DNA from: Asterella californica
Taxonomy: Eukaryota > Streptophyta > Marchantiopsida > Marchantiales > Aytoniaceae
DNA length: 64,000 nucleotides
Direction: 5' to 3'
Assembly: GCA_036924285.1 (NCBI GenBank)
Contig: JAYKYS010000001.1
Span: forward strand, 28,891,501-28,955,500
Below are positions 22,237 to 34,995 of the stretch, piece after piece. How positions within the stretch are numbered: the first letter of the stretch is position 1; each line of letters opens with the position of its first letter. Position numbers and translations under genes: made by a program. The notes beneath the pieces were generated by a model. That model saw nothing but the letters and a program-made list of their open reading frames with translations. It ran no database searches and was not told where the DNA came from.

Positions 22237-22986
22237 TCATGATCTAAATTGCATACAGAGAAACGGTGCTAATGGATATAAGTCGACATGCTGGATCTGG
22301 AAAGAGTGCAATACCGGCGAAATGGGAGGAGGCATCCATGAGTCTTGGTCTTGGTTGGAGTTTAAATTTATCTCCTCACCACTTCCTTCTGGCTGCCTAT
22401 TTCGGATCACCTTTGCTCCTGCACCTTCCGCAGCTGCTGCTAGTCTGCAATGTTTAAGGCCGCAAAAATCGTGACACCTGCCGTTTTCGACATACACGTG
22501 TCGAAAACATTTATCAATTTTGCACAACCTTCCCATTTTCAGGTATTGGGCCGTAGACAAAGTGGTATACTTCAGCATGTGTGATTTACAGCAAAAGTCG
22601 TGCACTCGTCCGGTCATTGATTCTACAGCTGCTGGACTGTCACAACCCGCTAATCTACACTTCTCATATCCACCAAATCCAGAGTATTGTACCATATCAT
22701 ACTTGCAAGCTTCTCCCATATCCATATCCGCGTGCTTTCTGCCACAAAACTGGTAATACGTCCCAGGTGCCCTCTGGTAGCAAGTTCTATAGCAACCGCG
22801 ATATCCACACAATGGCGCTTCACTCACGACGATACCTCGCATCACAGCGATGATACGTATCATGAAGACCTCTACGGCAAGATGAATTGTAATGCATGAG
22901 AAGCTCTTTTCATCGCAGAGCGTGCCAAGCGTCCCAGCTGCAGATGGTGGCCGTTCTAAAGTCTTGACAGTTGATGAATGTTCCAC
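22237..22986 (-). CDS. Cys/His-rich tandem-repeat protein, up to 249 aa
   Basis: Three repeats of one pattern: CGYRGC..YYQFCGRKH, CRLAGC..VHDFCCKSH, CKIDKC..CHDFCGLKH, that is C-x4-C-x(12-16)-F-C-x3-H spaced 35-45 residues apart. Each could hold one zinc ion. The region after residue 185 is low-complexity (Asn/Gln/Pro). The first ~55 residues show no domain and may be untranslated or part of another exon. From memory, similar FC-x3-H repeats occur in uncharacterised fungal and plant proteins. No function is assigned. Confidence 0.55.
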   Translation of the reverse strand: MEHSSTVKTLERPPSAAGTLGTLCDEKSFSCITIHLAVEVFMIRIIAVMRGIVVSEAPLCGYRGCYRTCYQRAPGTYYQFCGRKHADMDMGEACKYDMVQYSGFGGYEKCRLAGCDSPAAVESMTGRVHDFCCKSHMLKYTTLSTAQYLKMGRLCKIDKCFRHVYVENGRCHDFCGLKHCRLAAAAEGAGAKVIRNRQPEGSGEEINLNSNQDQDSWMPPPISPVLHSFQIQHVDLYPLAPFLCMQFRS

Positions 22987-25200
22987 AACATCGCCCGGAG
23001 TAGAAAGCTAGGCTTGTCGAAAAGCAATCGATCTCCGCGATCTTTTGTCTCTGTTACATGATACGAGTGCCTGCATGTCCTTCACCGAACTACTTTCCAG
23101 CCAAACGGCTCTGCGAGTACCCCACAAGGATGTGACCAATGAATGAAGCCAAGATCCAGCTTGACACCAAATGGCAGTGACAGAAACTCTTAAAGCACCT
23201 ATGATTTGACCAGGAGTATATTGTATTAAGAATGTCCGCGCTATCGATCCCAACGATATGCTGTTTAGTAAGATGATTCGGTGCAAAGCTGCTTATAGCA
23301 ATTCGCTATGAGCCCTGCAGAAATAGGCAATGTAGCTCTAGGGATGATAGAGACTGATAATTGTTGGTGAGAAACTGTAGGAAGAACGGTTTTAGCAGCT
23401 AAAAGAAGTATGCCCGAAGAGGTTGCGGCCCAATCTTGAGCATCACAGGTGAATGACCACCGGGTGTTTAGATAAAAATGATCAGGGAAAGAAGAAACAC
23501 TCCAACACTTCAAACCGACTCGCCAATTGCCCTGAAAGATCGGGAGAACAAAATTAAAATATCAGTCTGAGCAGATAATACTCGAAGCACGGGATCCAGA
23601 GGGAGGGAGGGCGTGGATGGGAGCTACGAGACAGAATTTTACACACAAGAATCTCTAAGCGCTTAAGTACAAATATGGAGCTCAGCTCAGCAGACGAATG
23701 TTGCTTCGATATACGATGGATTGCGGCTGGCCGCAGCATCTCAGATGCATTACAGATAATCAAAACGGCAGGATGAAGATGAGATCAGGTAAAGCCCTAC
23801 GAATGTGTAGAGAGCTGATATAGTGGGCCACTTCACGTATGCATGCTTCAAGAATTTCGACTCCATGGAGGTCCGAGAGTGTGTAGAAGATGTGGGAGAA
23901 GACTCTACACACGATAGGTGCGTACCGATACAAAACCCTAGAGGAAAACACAAAAATCCAGGATCAGAAGTTGTCGCAGGTCCCAAACGGACCTTTAGAT
24001 TCAGTAACGAAAGCGCTCCTGTTGAATCCTCGCTCGAACTCACTGAGAAATTATAAGATTACGAGAATTTATAACAGCGACTAAATCTTCTGGGTCTCCA
24101 AGAACCCACTGACCTTTCAGCGTGTTTTCCTATCCGCTACAGTCGGGTGTCATAGACGAAAACGAAAACGGAGTGTGGCGACCACAAAAGGAAGCTGCTC
24201 AGAGCGCCGCAGAGAATTCAGGAATTAAAATATTTGCATAACGAGAGTTCGGTCTCCCTCGACGAAAGTGCTGGGAGAAAAAGCGCAGAGGACAGAGTGA
24301 GTCAATGTGACAGCTTTCACCATCGACATCCTTAAACTGCGATTCCAAAAGAACCAGTTTTACTTTTGCCGAGTGAAGCATTAGAAACGAACAAGAAACT
24401 AGCTAGAGGTAATTTCGACACACTTTCTCTACCGTCGTTACAGGGATATCGTAAGACATGTACGTGAGCCACTTTTTGCTGGGATCACATTTCTCCACTG
24501 GAAGTAGAGTGTGATGGAACAGCAACTCGGCCAATTGCAACACGTGGGCCGGTGGTCGCTAGTAGTAACTATCATGCTGTTGAAGTTCCTCGTCGGTCAA
24601 CGGAAGGACTGCCTGAGATGACCCTCGAGTCAAGGGTCAAACTGGTACCAAAAGTCTTCGCTTTTAATCCTGGATCTCCGAAACACAGCTCGTTGAGGTA
24701 CGGACGATGACACTGGTGGTTCTGCCAGGCTTCGATCTTTCTGCTCTTAGATCCACGAGGAAAAGGTAAGTGCCTCACGTAAAGATCAACAGCGACTTAC
24801 TCCACAACGCGTCCTAGCTTGACATGCTCCCGCTGGAACCTATCAGCTGCTAATGGATTTTTAGCAGCTAAACATCAGTCGATCTGCGGGGAGCTCACCG
24901 AAACAACTTGTAACTGCTACCGCTTGTAGTCATGAATGACTGTGCTCCAGTGCTCCGACGCCACTGGCGCTTCCTCGAACAATGGAGCAGGTGTTTTATG
25001 TAATCTCCAAGAATTCTCTCTCCGTAGCGGATTAAAGCTGGTTTCGGATTGAAACTGGACTCACGAGGACTCGCAGGTTGCCATAAAGTCCACAAAGGTG
25101 AACTATATGGATAAAATTATCCATTCATGTCTCGCAAGTTAGTGCGATAGTATGGCATTTTCCTCCCGTTAGATCAATAGATTCCACAGTATGCTTTTCA
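22987..25200. other. non-coding or unresolved region
   Basis: Only short minus-strand frames (23008-23286, 23265-23513, 23750-24043, 24572-24778) without recognisable domains. Some could be exons upstream of the Cys-rich gene, but no motif supports this. Confidence 0.4.
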
Positions 25201-26498
25201 GCTGTTGCTGCTCGACTATATAAAAGAACATGTATGCAACTTGAACTTTTGGCGCGAAGGAAGCAAGAAGAGAAGCGAAGAAACAAGGAGAAAATTAGGG
25301 ATGCAGATTGGTTGTGGTCCCGGCGGTTTCAGTTTCAAATTCGTTTGGTGTTACATATTACTTTGTGTTATCTCTGGTTTGAGGGCATCTCTATACAATC
25401 AGATTTTGCTGAAGCGTTGACGGTAAGGTCTGATATCCCAGTTCGTCCTTATGTCTTGTGGATTAACTTATATAGCTCTAACATACATGTGTATGTCATT
25501 TGCAGTATGTAGGTAACTCTTTGCAGAAGAGTCGTAGAGTACCGGCGGGTTGATATCGGCTTCGAAAACTTTGGAAAGTACCGTAGGGTCCAAGTAGCAA
25601 AGATATACTTGACCTCACCTCTAGTATGTTTTTCGGACTTTACTCACCCTTCTTAACTTGCATTATTTGATCGCATCTTTTTTACTAGTAAAAATAGGTT
25701 TAATAAGTTTAATGTGACTTGAAACAAAGTAAATAAAAGTTCTTGCGTGCTGATAATCCATTATAAATGAATTTTTGATGCAGATATATGGTTGGTTCGC
25801 TACTGGAATGCACGTTTCCTTTTCAGATAGCGTGGCGCTTCAGTCGAGAGTATCATGCACAAACGGTATTTATTATCCAACTCTTTCGTCCGAAAAGATT
25901 AAATAATCAATTATTACTTAATCGATTATTATTTGAACTGGACAAGCTGCCGCAATTATATCTTCCAAAGCATGTCTGGACCCTCTGCACTTATGGGTTA
26001 AGTCTAGTTTTTCCATAATCATCGATTCAACTAGTATATAATAATACAAAATTTTGATTATTTTACTAACTTAAAATATAATTAACATTTTACATTTACA
26101 TTTTATCTGATATCATACAGGAGCAAAACTTCCTCAGGAGCTGGTAGAGAATGCATATAATATTGACTCGCTGTCGCATGTCAAGAGGGTAGTCAAAAAA
26201 TGCAATGTAGGGTGGGTCAAAGAAAATTTCCGTCCTTGAAGAGAATGGGGACGGGCGTACAACACTCTTGGCTCTCAGCTGTCGTCGTAGCGAACGAAAG
26301 CCAGCTCTGCGTATTGGGCGAGGCACACTCGTACTGTCTCGTACTTGATCACTCGGACTTTCCCAAGGTTCCCCTGCCGTGAATGTCCACCGCCGAATCA
26401 TGGCGTTGACACCCGATTCGAGGAACAGCTCTGGTACAGTGCTCTGGATTACAATCTAATCAATAGACAATCAATGCTCGATCGTACATACTACCATC

Positions 26499-26535
26499 AT
26501 CCTTGAATGTTGTTGTACCAACAACATTCAAGGAT
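26499..26535. repeat. perfect inverted repeat, 17-bp arms
   Basis: ATCCTTGAATGTTGTTG, TAC loop, then the exact reverse complement. Confidence 0.95.
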
Positions 26536-27495
26536 CCTTTCGCTCTCGCTCAGAGTCGTGATTTCTGGTTAAATTTTGGGTGAGAGTTCCGGCAGCTCAC
26601 AACTGAAGTTGAAGCCGGAAATGTTTTATTCTTCTCGTCACTTGTGAGTGAACATTTCACAGGAATATCAAATCTTATAAAGGACTTTACTCAAGTTTGT
26701 TGGTATAGTGTATCAAGACATAATCTATAAAATGAGACGGGTTACAAATGCTATGTATCATGAGGTTATCCACTTGTTTGTTTGTTCGATGGCAGTTGAG
26801 TTATTGATGATGATTTGTTTGAGCACTCGAACTCATCTAAATTATGCCGTTCACAACGCTTTTTGAAAGTAAATAGTTCTGGTCTTGTCTAGGGATGGAA
26901 GACTAGTCAGTCATTGCTTATAACCCAAAAAGGGGTGTACCGTAGCATTTTCTCGGAAAGAAAAGAAAACAAGGAACTATTCTTGCAATGGAATTGCAAG
27001 GCTTTGCGTTAGTGATTTATTCGGATTTAACTCTTTCTCTCTTCTAAACTATCAGGTATTATGAAAGAATATATTACACCATAAAATATTATTTTTAAAA
27101 TTTTTTCCAATCAACTTATAACTATACTTATAGGAGGTGTCAAGGTTGAAATATTTCTAAAAGATACTGGACTTGCGGGAAAGAGTTACGACTTTGACCA
27201 GACCTTGGCGAATATTTCCTACTGGCATCTCCGAGTAGGAACGTTTTATTTTGATAACCATAATAAAGATCCATGCACATTATCTTCTAAGTTATACTTA
27301 AGGTCGCGTATGTTACGAGGTGCTAAATAATGTCTTTTTTAGTTTAGCACTTAGTTTATATTTTAATATTTTTAATATTTTTAATATTTTTTAATATTCT
27401 AATATTCTAATATTTTTATTATTATAGAAGTGTAACTATGAATAATGAAATGGTATTTATTGATAGAATAAGTACAGATGATCATTAAAAGTATT

Positions 27496-27815
27496 TGATA
27501 CTACAGAGTATTAAATCAAGAGAATACAAGGATGAAGTTGAGAACAAAATATACTATTGTTGCCAACAAGAACATCATATTTTGAAAGTAAGTAGTCATG
27601 AATTAATACAGTACTTTGATACTAAGTCTGAATATAACCTTTAGGAATAAATCAAGCTGATCTTATGAATTAAGAAAATCACAAACGATCTGATATATGA
27701 TATTAGTTCACATAGAACTCAATTTTGATACTATCGAGTCTTAAATCAAGAGAATACAAAGATGAAGAAGAGAACTAAATATACTATTGTTGCAAACAAG
27801 ACCATCATATGATTT
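27496..27815 (+). repeat. direct repeat pair of ~90 bp
   Basis: 27496-27590 and about 27727-27815 share the blocks TTGATACTA, TTAAATCAAGAGAATACAA, GATGAAG, AATATACTATTGTTG and ACATCATAT, separated by ~140 bp. Confidence 0.7.
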
Positions 27816-28436
27816 TCATGTAAGTGTCATCTAAGGAGGTCTACAAAGTAATGACGAATAAGTAAGATATTATATCACCAAAAGATCTACTAATATTATA
27901 CCATAAATATTATAAAAAGAAATAAATTTATACTTAATATAACTTTTTTCATTTCGCCTGTCTCTTAAGTAGTACATAATCTACTATTCTGAGTATTATT
28001 TTCAATTTCAGAACTGAATGAAGAGATTGTAATGTCCATTCACAATAAGGACCCATAATGAACCGTGGTTCTACACAAAGTTACTTGTAATGAAATTACG
28101 GATATTTTTCTCTCCGTCGTTGAGAAATATTTCTCCTTAACTTTAACACCCCTAATGCATAGCAAAAATAGAAAACAAAAATATAGACGGAAACGAACCG
28201 TTTGTTGAAGTGGACAAATATTAGTCCGGGGCAACGCAAAGATAAATATGTTAGGATCATCGTTTTATCAAACATACTTATTTATTCACCTTCTTCTGAC
28301 AAAAGAGAGTAGCATGCCTGATTAATTTACTCTCTAACCCTTTCGGGCAAAAGGTCAAAAGTTAATCTGAAGTCGAGACTTTTCAGGACTACGAGACTAG
28401 GAGTCCTGAACAGAATGAACATTAATCTTTTGGTGT

Positions 28437-28491
28437 ATATTATTTATTACCTAACTCTTCCCACCGGAATAGTTAGATAATAAATGAATAT
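28437..28491. repeat. imperfect hairpin related to the TAACCCTTCC family
   Basis: Left ATTACCTAACTCTTCCC and right GGAATAGTTAGATAAT form an imperfect stem similar to the hairpin of copies A and B. Confidence 0.5.
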
Positions 28492-28828
28492 CACCTTCTC
28501 CATCTTCTCCATCTGAATAAGCATCTCAAACGGCGGAATGCCGTTTGAGGACTGTCGCGAGTGCCGGAGAACTAAATTCTATCTCCAGCCTAACGCCGAG
28601 AGAGGTAGTTATCGGTTTCATTTAATTCCGGATCTCTGGCCGTATTTCTCGTCTGTTCCGGGAAGCCTTTTTTCTCGGAAAGAGATTTATTTTCTGTATA
28701 TAACAGAACATTTATATAACTGTTATATGAATCATTTAGATTAAGTAAGTTGAAAATATTAAATAATATTAAATATTAAGTGCTAATTATTCCAAGAATA
28801 TTTTCAACGTTGTTGAAAAACCCATAAG

Positions 28829-28985
28829 TACTGTGCAGCTCTACGCGCTTCAGACAATACAAGTGCGGGAGCCTAGTACACAAAGATAATATACTAATAA
28901 ATACATTCATTTTTTACCTAACCCTTCCTGTAGGAAGGGTTAGGTAAAAAATGAATGTATACATCTACTCCAGCACTCTAGCAAG
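28829..28985 (+). repeat. hairpin-bearing repeat family, copy B
   Basis: AACCCATAAGT, GCGCTTCAGACAATACAAGT, then a perfect 28-bp stem (28901-28928 with 28933-28960, TGTA loop) containing ACCTAACCCTTCC. Same order as copy A. Confidence 0.65.
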
Positions 28986-30929
28986 GTGAATAAGCAACAT
29001 AGGTTCTTCCTGAATATGAATGCTTGAATATATATAGTGAATGAGATCCATGGAATTAGAAGTTGCATAGTTTTCTTGGAGAAAGGAGAATAGTCCCATG
29101 GTATGGAGTATATGAATTGTCCCTTTGTACTTTTCCCTTCCCTTTGTTTTTCCTCCTGTACTGATACTCGTGGATTAAAGATATCACTTAATTGACTGAT
29201 AAATTTCTCAATCTCTATCTACTGTGTGATAGAGGTATAGAGCTTGTTTTCCGAAGCACACAACGAGAAAAAGATACATAAATAATGCCTTAGACGATAC
29301 GAATATATCTGAATACACGCAAGCGCTTTATTGTTTGGAGCTGATTATCCTGTTTTCTATATCAGTTTTTTGAAAATGTAAAAAAGTACTTATTATATAA
29401 TATTTTAAATTCAAGAAGAAAATAATATACTGAAAAAAATAAATGAAAATCTTATGCAAAGATCACCTCGAGGCGATAAGATTTCACCAGTCACCAGAAA
29501 AACCAAAAAACAGAAAAGAAAAAGAAAAAGAAGAGGAAATTTGCACAATCTTTTCAAATAGACGCTATCAAAATATGGATCAAGTACCATAGTCATAGTG
29601 CGTACCGTTCCGTACATTATCTACCATATTTAGTGTCAATGACACTAATTCGAAAAGGGTATCTGGAGAGGTCCATACAAATATTAGTGTCATACACACT
29701 AATTTCACACTCACACTTAAAGATAAAACATATTGAATTTCATACACATTATTTTACCTTACTCTTAAATAATGTGGAGTAAAGATCTTTGGAACTTTAA
29801 ATCTTTTATCTACAGTTTCTTAAGAGATAAGCGGTTAGTAACCAATGTTGCAGTTTCGTTCTGCACGTGCTTTCTATATTTTTTGGGCAGTTCATTTTCT
29901 TACCACACGTAATAATTTAGACACAATACAGACGCGTCGATCTCAACAACTAGTTTCAGAGTCAATGATCTTAGAAAGAAGTATCTTCAATAGAATACAA
30001 GTTGTTACATAAAAAAAGAATGAAGAAAAAACTTCTCGAAGTAAGTTTAACAGTTTATTGGATTACAGTAAAAGATGAATGGATCTGGGGAGGTTCAGTT
30101 CTAGAGCTTGAATTCAACACTTAAGAATAGATGTTGCTGCTTAAACTCTCTTCTTATTTGTAGCAAATCTCTAACTAGCAGCTAGTCTTTTCTAACTAAC
30201 AGCTTCTTGGTTTTCGCTGGATGTCAAATAATGAGGAATGAATTAACAAAACCTGTAGTGAAACCAATGACGGGTAGTTAGCGACTCTGTTGGACTGGCG
30301 ATTTAGGAGATCATCCGTGTGTGTCTATTATTGCAACTGTACGCTTTGTAAACAATAATATGATCAAATTTGAAGCTTGGGTTCAATTCATCTGCTCTGA
30401 CCAAAAGATGGTCACTTCTCGATACGGACTTTCCCAAGGTTAAAACATGAACAGATTTTTGAACGAAATTAAGATGGTTTTCATTCCTATTATAATTATA
30501 TGTCATAATTTCTAGATTATGTAATCTTCATTTTATTTGGCTTTTTGGTTTTGTAATTAAATAAGTGTGTATAGATTGTCTTGTTAAATATTTTCTAGTT
30601 TTATTAGAGTTTAGATTTAGTATCATATTAAATTCATTTTTAATAACATTATTTTTATAAAATTCGAGCTACATCTAAATTATGTCACTCACAGTAATTC
30701 CGCACGCACACTAATTATACATAAGCACTAAACACGGTAGACAGTGTACGTAGATCTGTTCTCCGCGAGCTTCCCTGCTCCAGTGGTAGGGTTGAAGCAC
30801 GGAGTTTACAAGGATTCCCGGCTCTCTCCGGTTCGGTTACAATTAGTGTGTACACCAGTTTTATCACTGACCTTATCGGACCTGATCAAGTCCGATATAA
30901 GGTCCCACAGGTCCGCACACTTCGCCTCC
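28986..30929. other. AT-rich non-coding region
   Basis: Long A/T tracts and a short TTAGTGTCAATGACACTAA palindrome at 29629-29647. No gene supported. Confidence 0.5.
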
Positions 30930-31111
30930 AGTGCGACCTTAGAGCTACTGTTAGCGTGGCTTAGCCTCGATGTTATTCCACCCTTCGGGGGCGTTGGTTG
31001 CTTGGCCCTTCGGGTCCTCTTTCCCTTGTAAGGTTTGATGGGGTCTTTCCAGACGTTTGCTATTCATTCCTCCCTTCGGGCGGTTGGTTGTTTGCTATTC
31101 ATTGCGTCGCG
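30930..31111 (+). mobile_element. 5'-truncated copy of the non-LTR element (3' tail only)
   Basis: Matches 17060-17226: AGAGCTACTG, GGCTTAGCCTCGATGTT, CCCTTCGGG, TTGCTTGGCCCTTCG, TTTGCTATTCATT. It begins inside the last coding codons, as expected from incomplete target-primed reverse transcription. TTTGCTATTCATT is doubled inside this copy. Confidence 0.72.
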
Positions 31112-32830
31112 GGTTCCTCCAGTGCTGAAACGTCATGTAGCGTTCACAACTTCACTCCTCCACTTGATGCTGATCGTACACTTGCTTATGGGAATTGCGG
31201 CGTTGCCATGGCGAAGACGAAACGAACGATTGTCCGGAGCTGGAACCTTTGTTGCACTGTACGTACAACGCCATGAACATTTCGAGCGTGTTTAAAGCCG
31301 CTGGATCCAGGCAGCCATTTCACACAACAACATTGCAGATTGGTGAAAATTCGAACTGAGCTCGGACGGAATACCTCATTAAAGATAAAGCAAACGAATG
31401 ACACCTCAACCAGTAAAACGGTGGCTCGCTTTAGAAAGAATGCGAACAATGGAAAAGTTCATATTCAGTTCTTTCAAAATCTACGGCAGCGCCAGAGTCT
31501 AACAACCCCCTGCTGCACTGTACCTAAGTATAGATACCCGTCATTAGGTGAGGTTGAGCTCAACAACCTCACAACAACAGCAACCTTTCATGCGGTGATC
31601 ACCAGATTTAGGCCCTTTCAAACTTTCACGACAGTGAGTTTATGTACGTGTTGTATCCTTGCGGTGTGCGCGAGGCGACGACAGAATCGCTAACAGATGA
31701 ATGACAGGCATTGTTGGACCTTCAGCTGCCGCGCGACCTGAAGAAATGGTCGCGCGTCAGTTGCAGCAAGAGACCTGGACCGAAAGGAATTTACCGGCTG
31801 TAGAGGTGCCGAGTGTACAAGCACCGCAGTAGCTACAGTAACTGTGATGTGACCTGAGAGTTGGTAAGCGCATCGCTTGAGTGAGTCTACTAGAATTACG
31901 TTGCTATTTGCAAGGTCTATGCGCTGAGGATTGATTTCACGTCTGGTTCGGACAATGTGACCGCCAAAAAAACCAGGCTACGGAAATTCAAACGAGTTTG
32001 CAGTGTGGGGTTTATGTAACGCTTGTCCTCGGGGAACCTCTGGACTAATCGGTTGACACCTACAGTTTTGATTGTAAAATAGGATCTGCCATATTTGAAC
32101 TACAGGATACACTCCTGATTATGAATCGCCGAACTCTTCAACTTGCTTGGGCGGGGTAGTGTAAGTGACGGGCGACGAGAGGAGTGCGCCCTCAAGAGCG
32201 TGACAGAGCAGGGCGGGGAATCCGAATTAAATTCCCCTGAATTTTGAGCATTTTATAGAGCGCTTGGTTCGGTCTTTGCTCTCTGATTGTCACTGCCGCT
32301 CCGGCCGGGGTTTACACATAGCTGAATTTGGACAATAATCGTGGGGTTGAAGGGCTTATGGGCTTCACACGGGTGGACAGTAGTTTCCCAAAGCCAGAAC
32401 GTTAATTTCATTCTGGGAATGGAATACGCGTGCAGTAACGGGATTGTTTGCCCTCTCGGCATCTAAGAACTAAGGACTTAAGAGTTGAGGGAGCTCGCCA
32501 AGCCTGCTCTTAGTAGGATTCCTGTTCTGCTCCCTTTGGTATTTACTGGTCGTACTCTACCAGTTACTGGAATGAGGCGAGAATGAGGGAACGATTTACT
32601 GATGAATCTTATTCACCTTAAGAATTCTGACGTTTTCAGTTTCCTCGTGATGCGTGCTTAGTACTTTCAGTTTATCTGCTTCTCTGGTGCATTCATTGTT
32701 AAACCTTCATGTTCATTTAGGGGTTTTCTCTGATGTCATTATCATTCTTTACATCAGAATTTTATGTTGATCTCCTCTGATTGAGTACATTGCTCGAGTC
32801 AGGTGAGGTATCTACAGTTAAGGATTTGGT
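31112..32830 (+). other. intergenic and leader region upstream of the RPB3-type gene
   Basis: Short frames without domains. A C/G-rich part (about 32150-32300) and an AG|GTGAGG donor-like site at about 32800 may belong to the leader of the next gene. Confidence 0.35.
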
Positions 32831-34812
32831 ATGGACTGGGGAGATTCTACAGGAAATGACCACCCCATGGGTGACGGTCATTCAGCGTACCAGGAGGGCT
32901 TTGGCGTGCCAGGGGACAGCGAGGAGCCACATAGAAGTGGAGCCGAAGGGTTTACTGGTGCTGAGCAACATAATGAGTCTGGAGATGGATTCGGCGAGCC
33001 CAACCAAGAAGCGCTGTCTTATCAACGCAAGTCAGAGATTCGCGTTCGTGAGGTTAGAGTTGATTATCTGAAGCTCGAGTTAAGAGGAACAGATCCCAGC
33101 GTTGCCAATGCTCTACGACGAATTATGCTAGCTGAGGTTCCGACTCTAGCTATAGACTCAGTTTTTATCGAGGTTAACACCTCGGTTTTGGATGACGAGT
33201 TCTTGGCACATCGCCTGGGTCTCATTCCCATTCATAGCGAGAAGGCTAAGGAAATGCGCTTTCCTCAGGAGTGTCCCGACTGTGAAGGGGAGAACTGGTA
33301 CGTCCTTGGTGATACTTGAGAGGTGTCAAGTGGTATACGAAGTGTAACGACTCCCGTAGGAACTTAAAGAGACATCTTTGTTCGGTTTCGTGTGGTCCGT
33401 AGGCGAGAATCTTCTGAGACTCGATTAGTAGACGGAAGCCTCAAATACTGAATTCTTCGGTAGATCCGAAGCTCTAGATCAAAAGTACTTAGATAGACGA
33501 ATCTCTGTAAAGTTTCAAGGGTTACACCGATCAAGTTTTGTAAGTGTCAAGAAGAAGTGACTTTTTTACCATACGTTGCCCCGTTTGCGCAGTTGTAGTG
33601 GCTGCTCAGTGTCCTTCACTCTGGACGTGAAGTGTGACTCAGCTCAGACGCTGGTTGTCACGAGCGACGATCTACTTTCTTCAAATGATGAGGTTTATCC
33701 TGTACTGTCGAAGAGGAAGAAACGTGACCCGCTTTCTGAGTTCAACGGGGATCAATATACACCAATGGAGGAAGATGGAAGGGATCTAGAAGACGGGAAG
33801 AAAGAGCAGTAAGATCGTCATCTCCACCGTCTTCCTTTCCATCTTCCAGTCATACGCGTTACTTATCACCTGCCCTTCTGTTTAACGAACACTGCCGGTC
33901 ATCGGTTCAGTGAAGTAATTCTAAATCAGGGATCTAGATTAAGACGATTTGCTTACAGAGAAATTTACATGTACAGAGGCATATTGATCGCCAAGCTAAG
34001 GCGTGGACAAGAGATAAAACTCCGAGCCGTCGCCAGAAAAGGGATCGGGAAGTTTCATGCTAAATGGTCTCCAGCTGCGACTGTCTCTATGTTTTACGAG
34101 CCTGAAATTTTTATAAACGAGACACTCATGAAGACCTTGACTCTGAAACAGAAGTTAGAGTGGGTCGCTAGTAATCCCACTCCAGTTTTCATGATTGATC
34201 CAGAGACTGAAGAGGTTATTCGTCTGTTCTTTTTGCTCATATTGATGTATCTGGTGCATTTGGGACCTATAAGAAACTTATGTTCAAGTTGGCAAGCTCT
34301 AAAAGTTATTTGTTATTTGAGACCTTGCCGCGTCTGCTGTATGTATACTAGCAGATATCATCAGAGTTCTCAGCTTTCACCAAGTCTGTGCGGTTGCTCG
34401 AAACTGCGATGTTTTATGATTGTACTGACATGAAAATACAGTCAAGCATATAGTTTGCTTGACTGTATTTTCATGCAATCTGTAAAATGATTGTTTGCCT
34501 GTTTTGTAGGTGAAAGTGAAGAATGCCGAAGCATACACGTACGATGAAGGCATTCTGAAAGCAGCAGAAGCCATGGGTAAAGCAGGGTTAGTCGAGATAA
34601 TCCGCAGGGAGGACATCGTCATATTTACAGTGGAGTCTACTGGAGCCATTCCAGCCTCTTCGGTATTTTTCGACGCGTTGGAAATCCTTCAGGACAAGTT
34701 AAGGGCAGTGCTTGACCCTCCTGAGCGTGACGAAACAGAAAATGAAGAGGAGATAATTATACGAGTAGAATACGCGAGAGCTGCCAAGATGTACGTTATC
34801 CCCCCTGCCTGA
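32831..34812 (+). CDS. NRPB3: RNA polymerase II/IV/V subunit 3 (RPB3-type, alpha-like), 407 aa
   Basis: CDS join 32831-33297, 33593-33808, 33977-34214, 34510-34812; the phases agree and give 408 codons with the stop. Residues ~68-150 carry the alpha-like dimerisation domain ([45 protein letters not shown]). A zinc-ligand loop follows ([19 protein letters not shown]), then [20 protein letters not shown] and [11 protein letters not shown]. The last exon is the plant-type C-terminus ([34 protein letters not shown]). RPB3 pairs with RPB11 to nucleate polymerase assembly in the nucleus. About 65 N-terminal residues (Gly/Asp/Glu-rich) have no counterpart in usual ~320-residue RPB3 proteins. A Pol IV/V paralogue is possible. 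Confidence 0.87.
34429..34475. repeat. perfect inverted repeat, 20-bp arms, in intron 3 of the RPB3-type gene
   Basis: CATGAAAATACAGTCAAGCA, 7-nt loop, then the exact reverse complement; ends 34 nt before the acceptor of exon 4. Confidence 0.95.
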
Positions 34813-34937
34813 ATGCTACTAGTGCCTTTTAGAGCATGTATGACAATAATCGCTAGCGGTATTTTGAGCTGTACCCACCTTTTCATCTGACCTTATGTAC
34901 TGACTAGAAATTTTCTTTGATGATTTGACATCAAATG

Positions 34938-34980
34938 TACTAATAAGTGTTGCACTACTGTGCCGTCCAAATCAAACCTC
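34938..34980 (+). promoter_or_regulatory. branch-point and acceptor-like signal before the first RRM exon
   Basis: TGTACTAATAAG holds a near-consensus branch sequence (TACTAAT) about 37 nt before CCTCAG|GAAAGA. This suggests that the exon holding the first RNP2 is not the first exon, or that transcripts from upstream can be spliced into it. Confidence 0.4.
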
Positions 34981-34995
34981 AGGAAAGAAAGAAGA

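Larger units (their letters stand above)
25201..28430. other. AT-rich non-coding region
   Basis: No credible gene. An Arg-rich minus frame at 26096-26401 has no recognisable domain. Contains an inverted repeat (26499-26535), an ATATTTTTAAT-type low-complexity tract (27359-27420), and a direct repeat pair near 27.5-27.8 kb. Confidence 0.5.

Noticed and set aside
26096..26401. Arg-rich minus-strand frame of 101 codons
   Set aside because: No domain, no splice partners, and it sits in AT-rich non-coding DNA.
31340..31693. 117-codon plus-strand frame upstream of the RPB3-type gene
   Set aside because: Composition and lack of motifs suggest chance; no splice link to a gene is seen.
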